This document shows, piece by piece, positions 15,930 to 22,818 of a stretch of DNA of 58,639 nt (within the stretch, counting starts at the first letter, position 1; the number at the start of each line of letters is the position of its first letter). The position numbers were made by a program, and so were the translations under genes. The DNA is from Flavobacteriales bacterium UBA2426 (GTDB taxonomy: Bacteria > Bacteroidota > Bacteroidia > Flavobacteriales_F > PHOS-HE28). The stretch spans positions 1 to 58,639 of the forward strand of contig DDRC01000128.1 in assembly GCA_002342985.1 (NCBI GenBank), given 5' to 3'. The notes below the pieces were generated by a model that ran no database searches, had not been told where the DNA came from, and saw only the letters and a program-made list of their open reading frames with translations.

Positions 15930-16346
15930 ATGATCAAGCCCATCGTGATATCGGCGAGCCTGCTGGTCGCAGGCCTGGCCTGCGCGCAGGACAAGCAGCA
16001 GCGCAGCCCGGAGGAAACAGCCAAGGCGCGCACCGAGCGCTTGACCACCGTGCTCGAGCTCACGCCGGAACAGGCCGCGAAGGTGCAGGCCCTGCACCTG
16101 CAGCACGCGCAGGAGGCCGAAGCAAGGCGCGCCCAGCTGAAGACCGAGCGCGAGGCCAAACGCGCCGAGATGGATAAGCGCCGTGCCGAGCACGAGGCGG
16201 AGATGAAGGCCATCCTCACCGCAGAGCAGTTCACGAAGTGGCAGGCCATGCGTGAGCAGCGGAAGGAGGGTATGGAGAAGCGCATGGAGCACCGCAAGGA
16301 GGGCGTGGAGCAGCGCGGGCGGATGAAGGAAGAGCGCCAGCGCTGA
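15930..16346 (+). CDS. Periplasmic helical Spy/DUF4890-like protein (138 aa)
   Basis: Signal peptide (MIKPIVISASLLVAGLACAQ) followed by a long charged helix with LTPEQAAKVQALHLQHAQEA and, later, ILTAEQFTKWQAMREQR, the paired L-T-x-E-Q motifs of Spy/CpxP-like and DUF4890 proteins. The C-terminus is very rich in Arg, Glu and Lys. By family it may be a periplasmic chaperone or metal/stress protein, but no stress promoter is visible. Start ATG 15930 begins the signal peptide; it lies 81 nt after the previous gene and may share its message. Confidence 0.72.
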   Translation: MIKPIVISASLLVAGLACAQDKQQRSPEETAKARTERLTTVLELTPEQAAKVQALHLQHAQEAEARRAQLKTEREAKRAEMDKRRAEHEAEMKAILTAEQFTKWQAMREQRKEGMEKRMEHRKEGVEQRGRMKEERQR

Positions 16347-16386
16347 GGGGCAGGTCAGGTCACGGTCGGGGCACGATGATGATGCG

Positions 16387-16403
16387 CCGCTTGGGTCAAG
16401 CGG
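16387..16403. terminator. Hairpin between convergent genes
   Basis: CCGCTTG (16387-16393) pairs exactly with CAAGCGG (16397-16403) over a 3-nt loop, midway between the stops at 16346 and 16472. It lacks a T tract, so a terminator role is only positional. Confidence 0.3.
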
Positions 16404-16471
16404 TACGCGGGGGCGCCCGGTTGTGGGGCTGCAGCCTGTTGTTGCCTTCCCGGTAATCAGCCAGAGCGGAG

Positions 16472-16906
16472 CTATGCGCCGCGACGCCGCAATCCCGCGA
16501 TGATGGTCACGGCCGCCGCGAGCATCGCCAGCGTGAGCGAAGCCAAGCCGAAGTTCACGATGCCTTCGGCGAGCGGGCTGCCCGTGCGGCCTTCAGCCGC
16601 TACGGTGAGCTGTCCGCCGGCATTGAGCGCGGCCGCGATCAGCATGGTGGCCCAGTTGGCGAAGGTGCCGTAGATGGCGCAGGCGGCCGCGATGCGGCGC
16701 CACCGGTCGGTGAGCACCAGGCGGGGCCACAGCAGCCCCAGCAGCAGGAGCAGCATCCCGTTGAGCACTCCCTCGATGTGGCTGCTGAGCCCCATGCGCG
16801 GATTGGCCAAGGCCGGAACCAGCAGTCCGGTGAGCAGGCCCAGCAACAGGAGCCAGGCGCCGGAAAGGAGCAGGCGGTGGGCCTGGTGGTCGGGTGAGGA
16901 GGCCAT
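16472..16906 (-). CDS. HabA/HabB hydroxylaminobenzene mutase-like membrane protein (144 aa)
   Basis: Four-helix membrane protein. The stretch LLLLGLLTGLLVPALANPRM, then LSSHIEGVLNGMLLLLLGLLWP and YGTFANWATMLIAAALNAGG, closely follows the layout of hydroxylaminobenzene mutases HabA/HabB, which rearrange hydroxylaminobenzene to 2-aminophenol in nitroaromatic breakdown; most genomic homologues are untested. Start ATG 16906 (MASSPDHQAHRLLL) is preferred to 16957. A minus-strand TACCTTG at 16932-16926 is a possible -7 box. No neighbouring nitroreductase or aromatic genes. Confidence 0.68.
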   Translation of the reverse strand: MASSPDHQAHRLLLSGAWLLLLGLLTGLLVPALANPRMGLSSHIEGVLNGMLLLLLGLLWPRLVLTDRWRRIAAACAIYGTFANWATMLIAAALNAGGQLTVAAEGRTGSPLAEGIVNFGLASLTLAMLAAAVTIIAGLRRRGA

Positions 16907-17041
16907 GGATGCTCGCTTGATCGGACAAGGTAGGCGGCTCAGGCCAAGCGGCGCCATCTCATTCAGCGCATGCTGACAGCCGGCACGGGATCCCGTCGCC
17001 TATAGCGCCTCCGCTGCGCACTCGCCATGCACCCCTGCGGA

Positions 17042-20000
17042 TCATGCCCCCAGCGCCTTCAGCAGCTCCGCATTCGGCAACAGCCCCTGCGCATCGGCGC
17101 TGTAGCGGGGCTTCAGGCGCAGCGCGAAGTACATCTGGACCTCGCCCTTGCCCTTCACCTGGATGGGGCCGCGCGGCTGGGCCTCGATGTAGCCCATCAC
17201 CTGTGCGTAGACGGGCCCGCTGATGTTCACGCGGCCGGCCTCGCCATTGGCCTCCATGCGGCTGGCCAGGTTCACGGTATCGCCCCAGATGTCATAGGCG
17301 AACTTCTTCTCGCCCACCACGCCGGCCACCACGGGCCCGCTGTGCAGGCCGATGCGCACGGGCCATTCCTGAAGGCCTTTGGAGCGCCGCTCGGAATTGC
17401 TGCGTTCCACGGCCTCGAGCATGCCCAGGGCCATCACCACGGCCTGCAGGGCGTGCTGGGGCGAGGGCTCGGGCAGACCCGCGGCGCACATATAGGCATC
17501 CCCGATGGTCTTGATCTTTTCCAGCCGGTGGCGGTCGCAAAGGGAATCGAAGAGTCGGAAGTAGTGGTCCAGCTCGGCCACCAGCGTATCGGTGTCCATG
17601 CGGCTGCTGAAGTGCGTGAAGCCCTTGAAGTCGCTGAAGAGCACGGTGGCACGCTCGTAGCGTCGGGCCTCGGCAGTGCCCTTGGTCTTGAGCTCCTCGG
17701 CGGTGGAAGCGGGCAGGATGTTGAGCAGGAGCCGCTCGCTGCGGTCCTTCTCGGTGGCCAACTCGCGTGTGCGGTGGGCCACGGTGGCTTCCAGTCGTTC
17801 GCGGTCGCGCCGCAGCTGCCGCTCGCGTACGCGCACGAAGCCGAAGAAGGCCAATAGTAAAGTGGCGCCCCCGCCGATGCGGAAGGTGGGCGTCTGCCAG
17901 AAGGGCGGAGCCACGGTGAAGGTGAAGGCGATGGGCTCGGCATTCCACACGCCGCTCGCGTTGCGGGCCATCACCTTGAAGGTGTAGCTGCCGGGAGGGA
18001 TGTTGCTGTAGGTGACGCGCTGGGTGGCGGTGATGGGGCTCCAGTCGGGGTCGTACCCTTCCAGGATCCAGCGGTAGCGCACTTTCTCGGGGAAGGCCAG
18101 GGAGATGCCGGTGAAGGCGAAGGTGAGGTGGTTGCGGTCGTGTGGCAGCTCCAGCCCTTCGGGCAATCCATTCCCACCCATGCCCTCGCACCAGGGTGTC
18201 CAGTCCGGCTTCTCGTAGAAGAGCTGCAGCTCGGTGAGGTGCACCAATGGCTCGCGCGGATCGTCCACCACCAGGCGGGGGTCGTAACGGATGGCGCCGC
18301 GCACGGTGCCGAACCAGAGCGCGCTGTCGTTGTCGAGCAGTGCGGCCCCGCGCAGGCTCTCGATGCCGATGAAGCCGTCATCGGGCCCATAGGCCTTGAT
18401 GCCGAGCACCTGCTCCTGCAGGGCATCGAGCTCCACCTGGTGGATGCCCTTGCGGGTTCCCAGCCACAGGTTCTCCTGAGCGTCGAGCGCCAAGGCTTCC
18501 ACGGCCAGGTTCTGCAGGCCGTCGTCGTCGGTGTAATGCCCCATGCGGCTGCCCTGCACGCGGTAGAGCCCATCGCCAGCGGTGCCCACCCACAGGTTGC
18601 CCGGGGTGTCGCGCACCAGCGCGGTGATGCGCACCCGCGGCAGGCGCGGATGCCGAAGGGCACTTGGGGGGCCACCGGCGAGGGGCAGCGCCACGAGGCC
18701 GCTGTCCGTACCGGCCCAGAGCGTGTCGGCATGCAGCAGCAGGGCGGTGACAGGCTGTGCAATGCCGCTGTACGCCACGAAGCGGCCGTCAAGGCCCTCG
18801 CGGTGGAGGCCGGTGGAGGCACCCACCCAGGCGCGGCCGTCAGGCCCTGTTCGGATGGCATGGATGCGGTCGTCGTCAAGGTGCCCTGATTGGAGAGCGG
18901 GCTGGAACCGATCGCCGTTCAGCCGATGCACCCCATGCATGGCGGTACCCACGAGCAGGTGCCCCCGGGCGTCCTCGCCGAGGCAGGTGACGAAGAGCGA
19001 TGGAAGGCCTTCTTCGCGGCCGTAAGAGCGGAGGCGGGTGCCGTCCCAGCAGGCCACGCCACCGCCTTGGGTGCCCAGCCACAGCAACCCGTCGGGGGTT
19101 CGGTGGATGGCGCTCACGATGCGCGAGCGCAGCCCGTCGCGCTCGGTGAAGTACAGGAATGCGTCGCTGGTGAATTTGCTGATGCCGCCGAAGGCGGTGC
19201 CGGCCCAGATGCCGCCGCTGCGGTCCTGATGAAGGCAGCGCACCAGATCGTGCCCCAGTCCATTGGCCTCGGTGATGGCTTTCAGCACGGGCAGGCCGCC
19301 TTGCCGGGTAAGGTGCACCAAGCCGCCAGGCGTGCCGAGCCAGAGGTCGCCGTTGGCGGCGCGCAGCGCGGTGAGCACCACGGGGTGGGGCAGGGCCAGC
19401 GGGTGGTGCCCGGCGAAGCGCTGCTCCACGGGCAGTGGACGCATGGCGGTATCGAGCTCCAGGTAGCCCTTGTCTGTCCCGGCCAGCACGCCCAGGCTGT
19501 CGGCGAAGAGGGCCAGCACGCGTGACGAAGGCAGGGCGGGCACGGGCATGGGCTGCCATCGCGCTCCCTTAAGCACCGCCAAGCCGCTGTCGGTGGCGGC
19601 CAGCAGCGGGCCACCGGGCTGCTGGGCGATGGCATTGATGCGGAGCGCGGGCAGCCCCTCGTTCAGGGGGCGGGCCTCCCGTTCGCCTGCGGCGATGCGC
19701 CAGATGCCTCCGCCCCGGCTGGCCAGCCACAGGCCTCCTGCGCCGTCGGGCAGCAGGGCGCGAACAGGGTGGCGGGGCAGCCCGGTACCGTCCCAAGGGG
19801 TGATGGCGCCGTTGCTCCACATGGCGAGCGTGCCATTGCGCAAGCCCAGCCACAGTGTGCCGTCCGATTGGGGAAGGAGGGCGGTCACCTCATCGCCCGG
19901 CAAGCCATGGGCGCGTCCAAAAGCCTCGAACCGCAGTCCTTGGCCACGCGCCACGCCCTGGTCGGTGGCCACCCAGAGGAAGCCCTCGGCGTCCTCGCAG

Positions 20001-20128
20001 AGGTCGTTGACCGCAGCGCTGGGCAGTCCCTGCTCGAGGGAGAAGGTGCGCAGGTCGTATTGTTGGGCGCCTACCGGGGGGGCGGAGAGCAGCAGGCCCA
20101 GCAGGACTGCACAACCGGAGGCACGCAT
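17042..20128 (-). CDS. Membrane sensor: Reg_prop propeller, Y_Y_Y domain and class III adenylate cyclase (1028 aa)
   Basis: Signal peptide (RASGCAVLLGLLLSAPPVGAQ), a periplasmic propeller of two-component-regulator repeats (EGFLWVATDQGV, GTLWLGLRNG, GGLWLASRGGG, NLWVGTAGDGL), a Y_Y_Y-type domain (VRYRWILEGYDPDW... NIPPGSYTFKV), a TM helix near residues 750-768, a coiled linker with LLLNILPASTAEEL, and a class III cyclase domain (about 825-1000). Catalytic metal aspartates are D833 (LFSDFKGF) and D877 (TIGDAY). K873 and D946 (KIKTIGD, YDIWGD) occupy the adenine-specifying positions, so cAMP rather than cGMP is the predicted product. It resembles hybrid two-component sensors with the kinase replaced by a cyclase. 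The start at 20128 opens the signal peptide. Confidence 0.88.
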   Translation of the reverse strand: MRASGCAVLLGLLLSAPPVGAQQYDLRTFSLEQGLPSAAVNDLCEDAEGFLWVATDQGVARGQGLRFEAFGRAHGLPGDEVTALLPQSDGTLWLGLRNGTLAMWSNGAITPWDGTGLPRHPVRALLPDGAGGLWLASRGGGIWRIAAGEREARPLNEGLPALRINAIAQQPGGPLLAATDSGLAVLKGARWQPMPVPALPSSRVLALFADSLGVLAGTDKGYLELDTAMRPLPVEQRFAGHHPLALPHPVVLTALRAANGDLWLGTPGGLVHLTRQGGLPVLKAITEANGLGHDLVRCLHQDRSGGIWAGTAFGGISKFTSDAFLYFTERDGLRSRIVSAIHRTPDGLLWLGTQGGGVACWDGTRLRSYGREEGLPSLFVTCLGEDARGHLLVGTAMHGVHRLNGDRFQPALQSGHLDDDRIHAIRTGPDGRAWVGASTGLHREGLDGRFVAYSGIAQPVTALLLHADTLWAGTDSGLVALPLAGGPPSALRHPRLPRVRITALVRDTPGNLWVGTAGDGLYRVQGSRMGHYTDDDGLQNLAVEALALDAQENLWLGTRKGIHQVELDALQEQVLGIKAYGPDDGFIGIESLRGAALLDNDSALWFGTVRGAIRYDPRLVVDDPREPLVHLTELQLFYEKPDWTPWCEGMGGNGLPEGLELPHDRNHLTFAFTGISLAFPEKVRYRWILEGYDPDWSPITATQRVTYSNIPPGSYTFKVMARNASGVWNAEPIAFTFTVAPPFWQTPTFRIGGGATLLLAFFGFVRVRERQLRRDRERLEATVAHRTRELATEKDRSERLLLNILPASTAEELKTKGTAEARRYERATVLFSDFKGFTHFSSRMDTDTLVAELDHYFRLFDSLCDRHRLEKIKTIGDAYMCAAGLPEPSPQHALQAVVMALGMLEAVERSNSERRSKGLQEWPVRIGLHSGPVVAGVVGEKKFAYDIWGDTVNLASRMEANGEAGRVNISGPVYAQVMGYIEAQPRGPIQVKGKGEVQMYFALRLKPRYSADAQGLLPNAELLKALGA

Positions 20129-20133
20129 GGTGG

Positions 20134-20141
20134 TGAAGGTA
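20134..20141 (-). promoter_or_regulatory. -7 element (TACCTTCA) for the cyclase sensor
   Basis: TACCTTCA on the minus strand ends only 5 nt before the ATG at 20128, predicting a leaderless message. Confidence 0.45.
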
Positions 20142-20174
20142 GCGCGCGGCACCCAAGACCGTGCCGCGGGGCGC

Positions 20175-20205
20175 TTGGAAACGGGGTTTCGCGCGCTTAC
20201 CTTTC
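20175..20205 (+). promoter_or_regulatory. Promoter of the small DNA-binding gene
   Basis: TTG (20175-20177), 20 nt, TACCTTTC (20198-20205): close to the Bacteroidota -33/-7 arrangement. The ATG at 20233 is 27 nt further on. Confidence 0.55.
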
Positions 20206-20232
20206 TGACGCATCAACCAAACCCATCCCATC

Positions 20233-20487
20233 ATGAACATCACCTTCAATGAGCTGCGGCGGATCAAGGACAACCTGCCTGATGGGAGCATCCACCGCAT
20301 CGCGCGCGAGCTGGATGTGACCGTGGAGAGCGTCTGGAACTACTTCGGCGGCTACACCCACCCCAACGGGCGGCCCATGGGCGTGCACCTGGAGCCGGGC
20401 CCGGATGGCGGCGTGGTGGCGCTTGATGACACGCGTATCCTGGACATCGCGCAGCGCATCCTGCAGGAGCAGCGAGTGCATGCGTGA
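20233..20487 (+). CDS. Small helix-turn-helix-like DNA-binding protein (84 aa)
   Basis: A short protein widespread in Bacteroidota and annotated as DNA-binding. NELRRIKDNLPDGSIHRIA and the following ELDVTVESVWNYFGG form a helix-turn-helix-like core in which the second helix would read DNA; the conserved tail is HLEPGPDGGVVALDD then ILDIAQRILQE. Length is full. It has its own promoter and a good terminator, so it is monocistronic. Its targets are unknown; the divergent cyclase gene is the nearest candidate. Confidence 0.78.
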   Translation: MNITFNELRRIKDNLPDGSIHRIARELDVTVESVWNYFGGYTHPNGRPMGVHLEPGPDGGVVALDDTRILDIAQRILQEQRVHA

Positions 20488-20525
20488 GCGCAGGGTAAAG
20501 GAGCGACCCGCACGGGCGGGGAGTG

Positions 20526-20556
20526 AGCGGTCCTGGTGAAGGGCCGCTTTCTCTTT
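20526..20556 (+). terminator. Rho-independent terminator after the DNA-binding gene
   Basis: AGCGGTCC (20526-20533) pairs with GGGCCGCT (20541-20548) with one G-U pair, 7-nt loop, followed by a T-rich run TTTCTCTTT (to 20556). It lies 38 nt after the stop and just before the convergent helicase stop. Confidence 0.7.
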
Positions 20557-20564
20557 CCTCCCGA

Positions 20565-22418
20565 TCAGGCCTTCCCCTTCCTTGGGAACTTCGGCTTGGG
20601 CTCGTAGAAACCCTCCTTCTTCTGGTAGCTGCCGCGCTGGGGAGGACCGCCCCGCTCCTCGCGGCCACGGTAGCTGCCTTGGTGGGAGCGGTTGCCTTGG
20701 GCTCCGCCCTTGTATCCGCCGCCTTTGTACCCGCCGCCTTGATAGCCGCCTTCACGCGGGGGGCGCGGCGCATCGTGGCGCGGTGCGCCGCCTTGTGGCC
20801 CCTGTGCCTCGTCGACGCGCACCTTCCGGCCCTTGTAGTTGGCGCCTTTGAAGGCATTGAACACCTGCTCGAAGTGCGCGGGCTCGATGTCGATGAAGGA
20901 GTACACGTCCTTGATGAGCATGCGCCCGATCACATCGCCCTGCACGCCGCTGATGCCGCAGACATAGCCGAGCATCTTCCCCTTGTCGAAGCCGTCGGCG
21001 CTGCCCAGGTTGATGAACATCTGCTTGCCCGTGCTGAAGCGCTCGCGCGAGGAGGGCCGCTCCACGCGGGCGGTGTGGTCCTTGCGGCTCATGTCCACGT
21101 TGAGGTCGGGCAGGTCGCGGAACTGCGTGATGAGGCGGTTGAAGGCCACGCTCATGAAGCGCTCGATGAGCTCCTCCTTGCTGAAGGCGCTGAGTTCCTG
21201 GTGGGCCGTGGGGAGGATGGAGGCGAGGGCGTCATGGTCCACCTCCACGCCCTTCAGCTTGTGCATGTAGGCCACCACCTGGGCCTTGCCGATGTCGCCG
21301 CCACCCGGCACGCGCACGTAGGTGAAGTGGGTCTTGAGGGCCCGCTCGAGCTGTCGGATCTTGCCCACGTCGCGGAGGCCGATGATGCTCAGGGAGATGC
21401 CGGTTCGCCCGGCGCGTGCGGTGCGGCCGCTGCGGTGGGTGTAGCTCTCGGCCTCGCCGGGAAGGTCGAAGTGGATCACGTGCGTCACATCGCTCACATC
21501 GATGCCCCGGGCGGCCACATCGGTGGCGATGAGCAGCTGCAGGGTGCGGGCACGGTAGCGGCCCATCACATGGTCTCGCTGGGCCTGGCTCAGGTCGCCA
21601 TGGATGGCATCCGCCACGAAGCCGTCCTTGATGAGGGCGGTGGCGAGTTCCTGCGTTTCATGCTTGGTGCGGCAGAAGACGATGGCGAAGAGGTCGGGCT
21701 CGGCATCGATGAAGCGCTTGAGCGCGGCGAAGCGGTCGCGTGCGTGCACCACGCAGTACTGGTGCTGGATCGATGCGGCTGACGCGTTGCGCTCGCCCAC
21801 CTGCAGCTCCACGGTGTCGCGCATGTAGCGCTTGGCGATGGCGCGTACCTCCCCGCTCATGGTGGCGCTGAAGAGCCAGGTGCGCTTGTCGCCGGGCGTG
21901 GCCTGCAGGATGTCGGTGAGGTCCTCCTGGAAGCCCATGTTGAGCATCTCGTCGGCCTCGTCGAGCACCACGGTGTGCACGGCGCTCAGGTCAACGGCCT
22001 CACGGCCGAGGAGGTCCAGCAAGCGGCCGGGGGTGGCCACCACGATGTTGGCGCCGCGCTGGATGGCACGGATCTGGTCGCGGATGTTGGCGCCGCCGTA
22101 CACGGCCACGGGGCGCACGCCGGGCAGGTGCTGGGCGAAGCGCTCCAGGTCGCCGGTGATCTGCACGCAGAGCTCACGCGTGGGGGCCAGCACCAAGGCC
22201 TGCACGCCGCGCTCCCCGGCATCGATGTCCATGAGCAGGGGCAGGCCGAAGGCGCCGGTCTTGCCGGTGCCGGTCTGGGCGAGCACCACCACGTCCTGGT
22301 CGGTGGAGAGCAGCTGCGGGATGGCGCGCTCCTGAACGGGTGTGGGCTGCTGCCAGCCGAGGTCGGTGAGCGAACGGAGCAGCTCCGCCCGGAGGCCGAG
22401 CGAATCGAAGGAGGACAT
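20565..22418 (-). CDS. DEAD-box RNA helicase, DbpA-type with RGG-like tail (617 aa)
   Basis: ATP-dependent RNA helicase for ribosome assembly or RNA turnover. Q motif (FDSLGLRAEL, QQPTPVQERAIP), Walker A AQTGTGKTG at 48-56, PTRELCVQI, VLDEADEML, the SAT motif, RGIDVSDVTHVI and YTHRSGRTARAGRTG. After the helicase core comes a DbpA RNA-binding domain (QMFINLGSADGFDKGKML, VYSFIDIEPAHFEQVF) and a C-terminal tail rich in Gly, Arg, Tyr and Lys with repeats GGGYKGG. The start at 22418 (MSSFDSLGL) sets the Q motif at the N-terminus as usual. Confidence 0.93.
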   Translation of the reverse strand: MSSFDSLGLRAELLRSLTDLGWQQPTPVQERAIPQLLSTDQDVVVLAQTGTGKTGAFGLPLLMDIDAGERGVQALVLAPTRELCVQITGDLERFAQHLPGVRPVAVYGGANIRDQIRAIQRGANIVVATPGRLLDLLGREAVDLSAVHTVVLDEADEMLNMGFQEDLTDILQATPGDKRTWLFSATMSGEVRAIAKRYMRDTVELQVGERNASAASIQHQYCVVHARDRFAALKRFIDAEPDLFAIVFCRTKHETQELATALIKDGFVADAIHGDLSQAQRDHVMGRYRARTLQLLIATDVAARGIDVSDVTHVIHFDLPGEAESYTHRSGRTARAGRTGISLSIIGLRDVGKIRQLERALKTHFTYVRVPGGGDIGKAQVVAYMHKLKGVEVDHDALASILPTAHQELSAFSKEELIERFMSVAFNRLITQFRDLPDLNVDMSRKDHTARVERPSSRERFSTGKQMFINLGSADGFDKGKMLGYVCGISGVQGDVIGRMLIKDVYSFIDIEPAHFEQVFNAFKGANYKGRKVRVDEAQGPQGGAPRHDAPRPPREGGYQGGGYKGGGYKGGAQGNRSHQGSYRGREERGGPPQRGSYQKKEGFYEPKPKFPRKGKA

Positions 22419-22467
22419 CGCGAGCGGATTGAGGGGATGCGCGCGCCCGAGCGGCACGCGGAGGCCG

Positions 22468-22475
22468 CGAAGGTA
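22468..22475 (-). promoter_or_regulatory. -7 element (TACCTTCG) for the helicase
   Basis: TACCTTCG on the minus strand, 49 nt before the ATG at 22418. The message would have a leader of about 45 nt, longer than most here, which would suit autoregulation or cold control of an RNA helicase, though no specific structure was found. Confidence 0.5.
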
Positions 22476-22553
22476 CGGTTTGTGCGCCCAGCACCGGGCG
22501 GGCCTCGCCGGCAGGGCGATTCCGCCGTGGCTCCGACCAAGATCCGCCCCCAG

Positions 22554-22561
22554 TACCTTCG
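22554..22561 (+). promoter_or_regulatory. -7 element (TACCTTCG) for DUF4834-yfhO
   Basis: TACCTTCG ends 5 nt before the ATG at 22567, so the message would start at or within a base or two of the start codon. Confidence 0.5.
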
Positions 22562-22566
22562 CCGCC

Positions 22567-22803
22567 ATGCCCATCGCCGAAGCCAGCTTCACCGGTACGA
22601 TCCGCACCATCGCGGTACTGCTGCTCATCCTTTGGCTCGTTCGGCTCATCATGCGCCGCAGCGCCGCGGCGCGGCCGGCCCCTGGGCCCGGACCGCACCG
22701 CCCGCCAGGGCACGTCCGCGTGGAGGAGGCGCCCCGCGCAGGCGATGGCTCCCCTGCGCCACGGGGCACCATCATCGATGCCGATTTCGAGGAGATCAAG
22801 TAA
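22567..22803 (+). CDS. DUF4834-like small membrane protein (78 aa)
   Basis: One N-terminal membrane helix (TIRTIAVLLLILWLVRLIM), a Pro/Arg/Gly-rich linker, and the short acidic C-terminus IIDADFEEIK typical of DUF4834 proteins. In Bacteroidota this gene commonly precedes yfhO, as here (15 nt gap). Role unknown; the pairing suggests a part in envelope glycan assembly. Confidence 0.75.
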   Translation: MPIAEASFTGTIRTIAVLLLILWLVRLIMRRSAAARPAPGPGPHRPPGHVRVEEAPRAGDGSPAPRGTIIDADFEEIK

Positions 22804-22818
22804 CCTGCCTCATCCCGC

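Noticed and set aside
16387..16403. Confident intrinsic terminator
   Set aside because: The 7-bp stem is perfect, but there is no T tract on either side, so it is listed only at low confidence.
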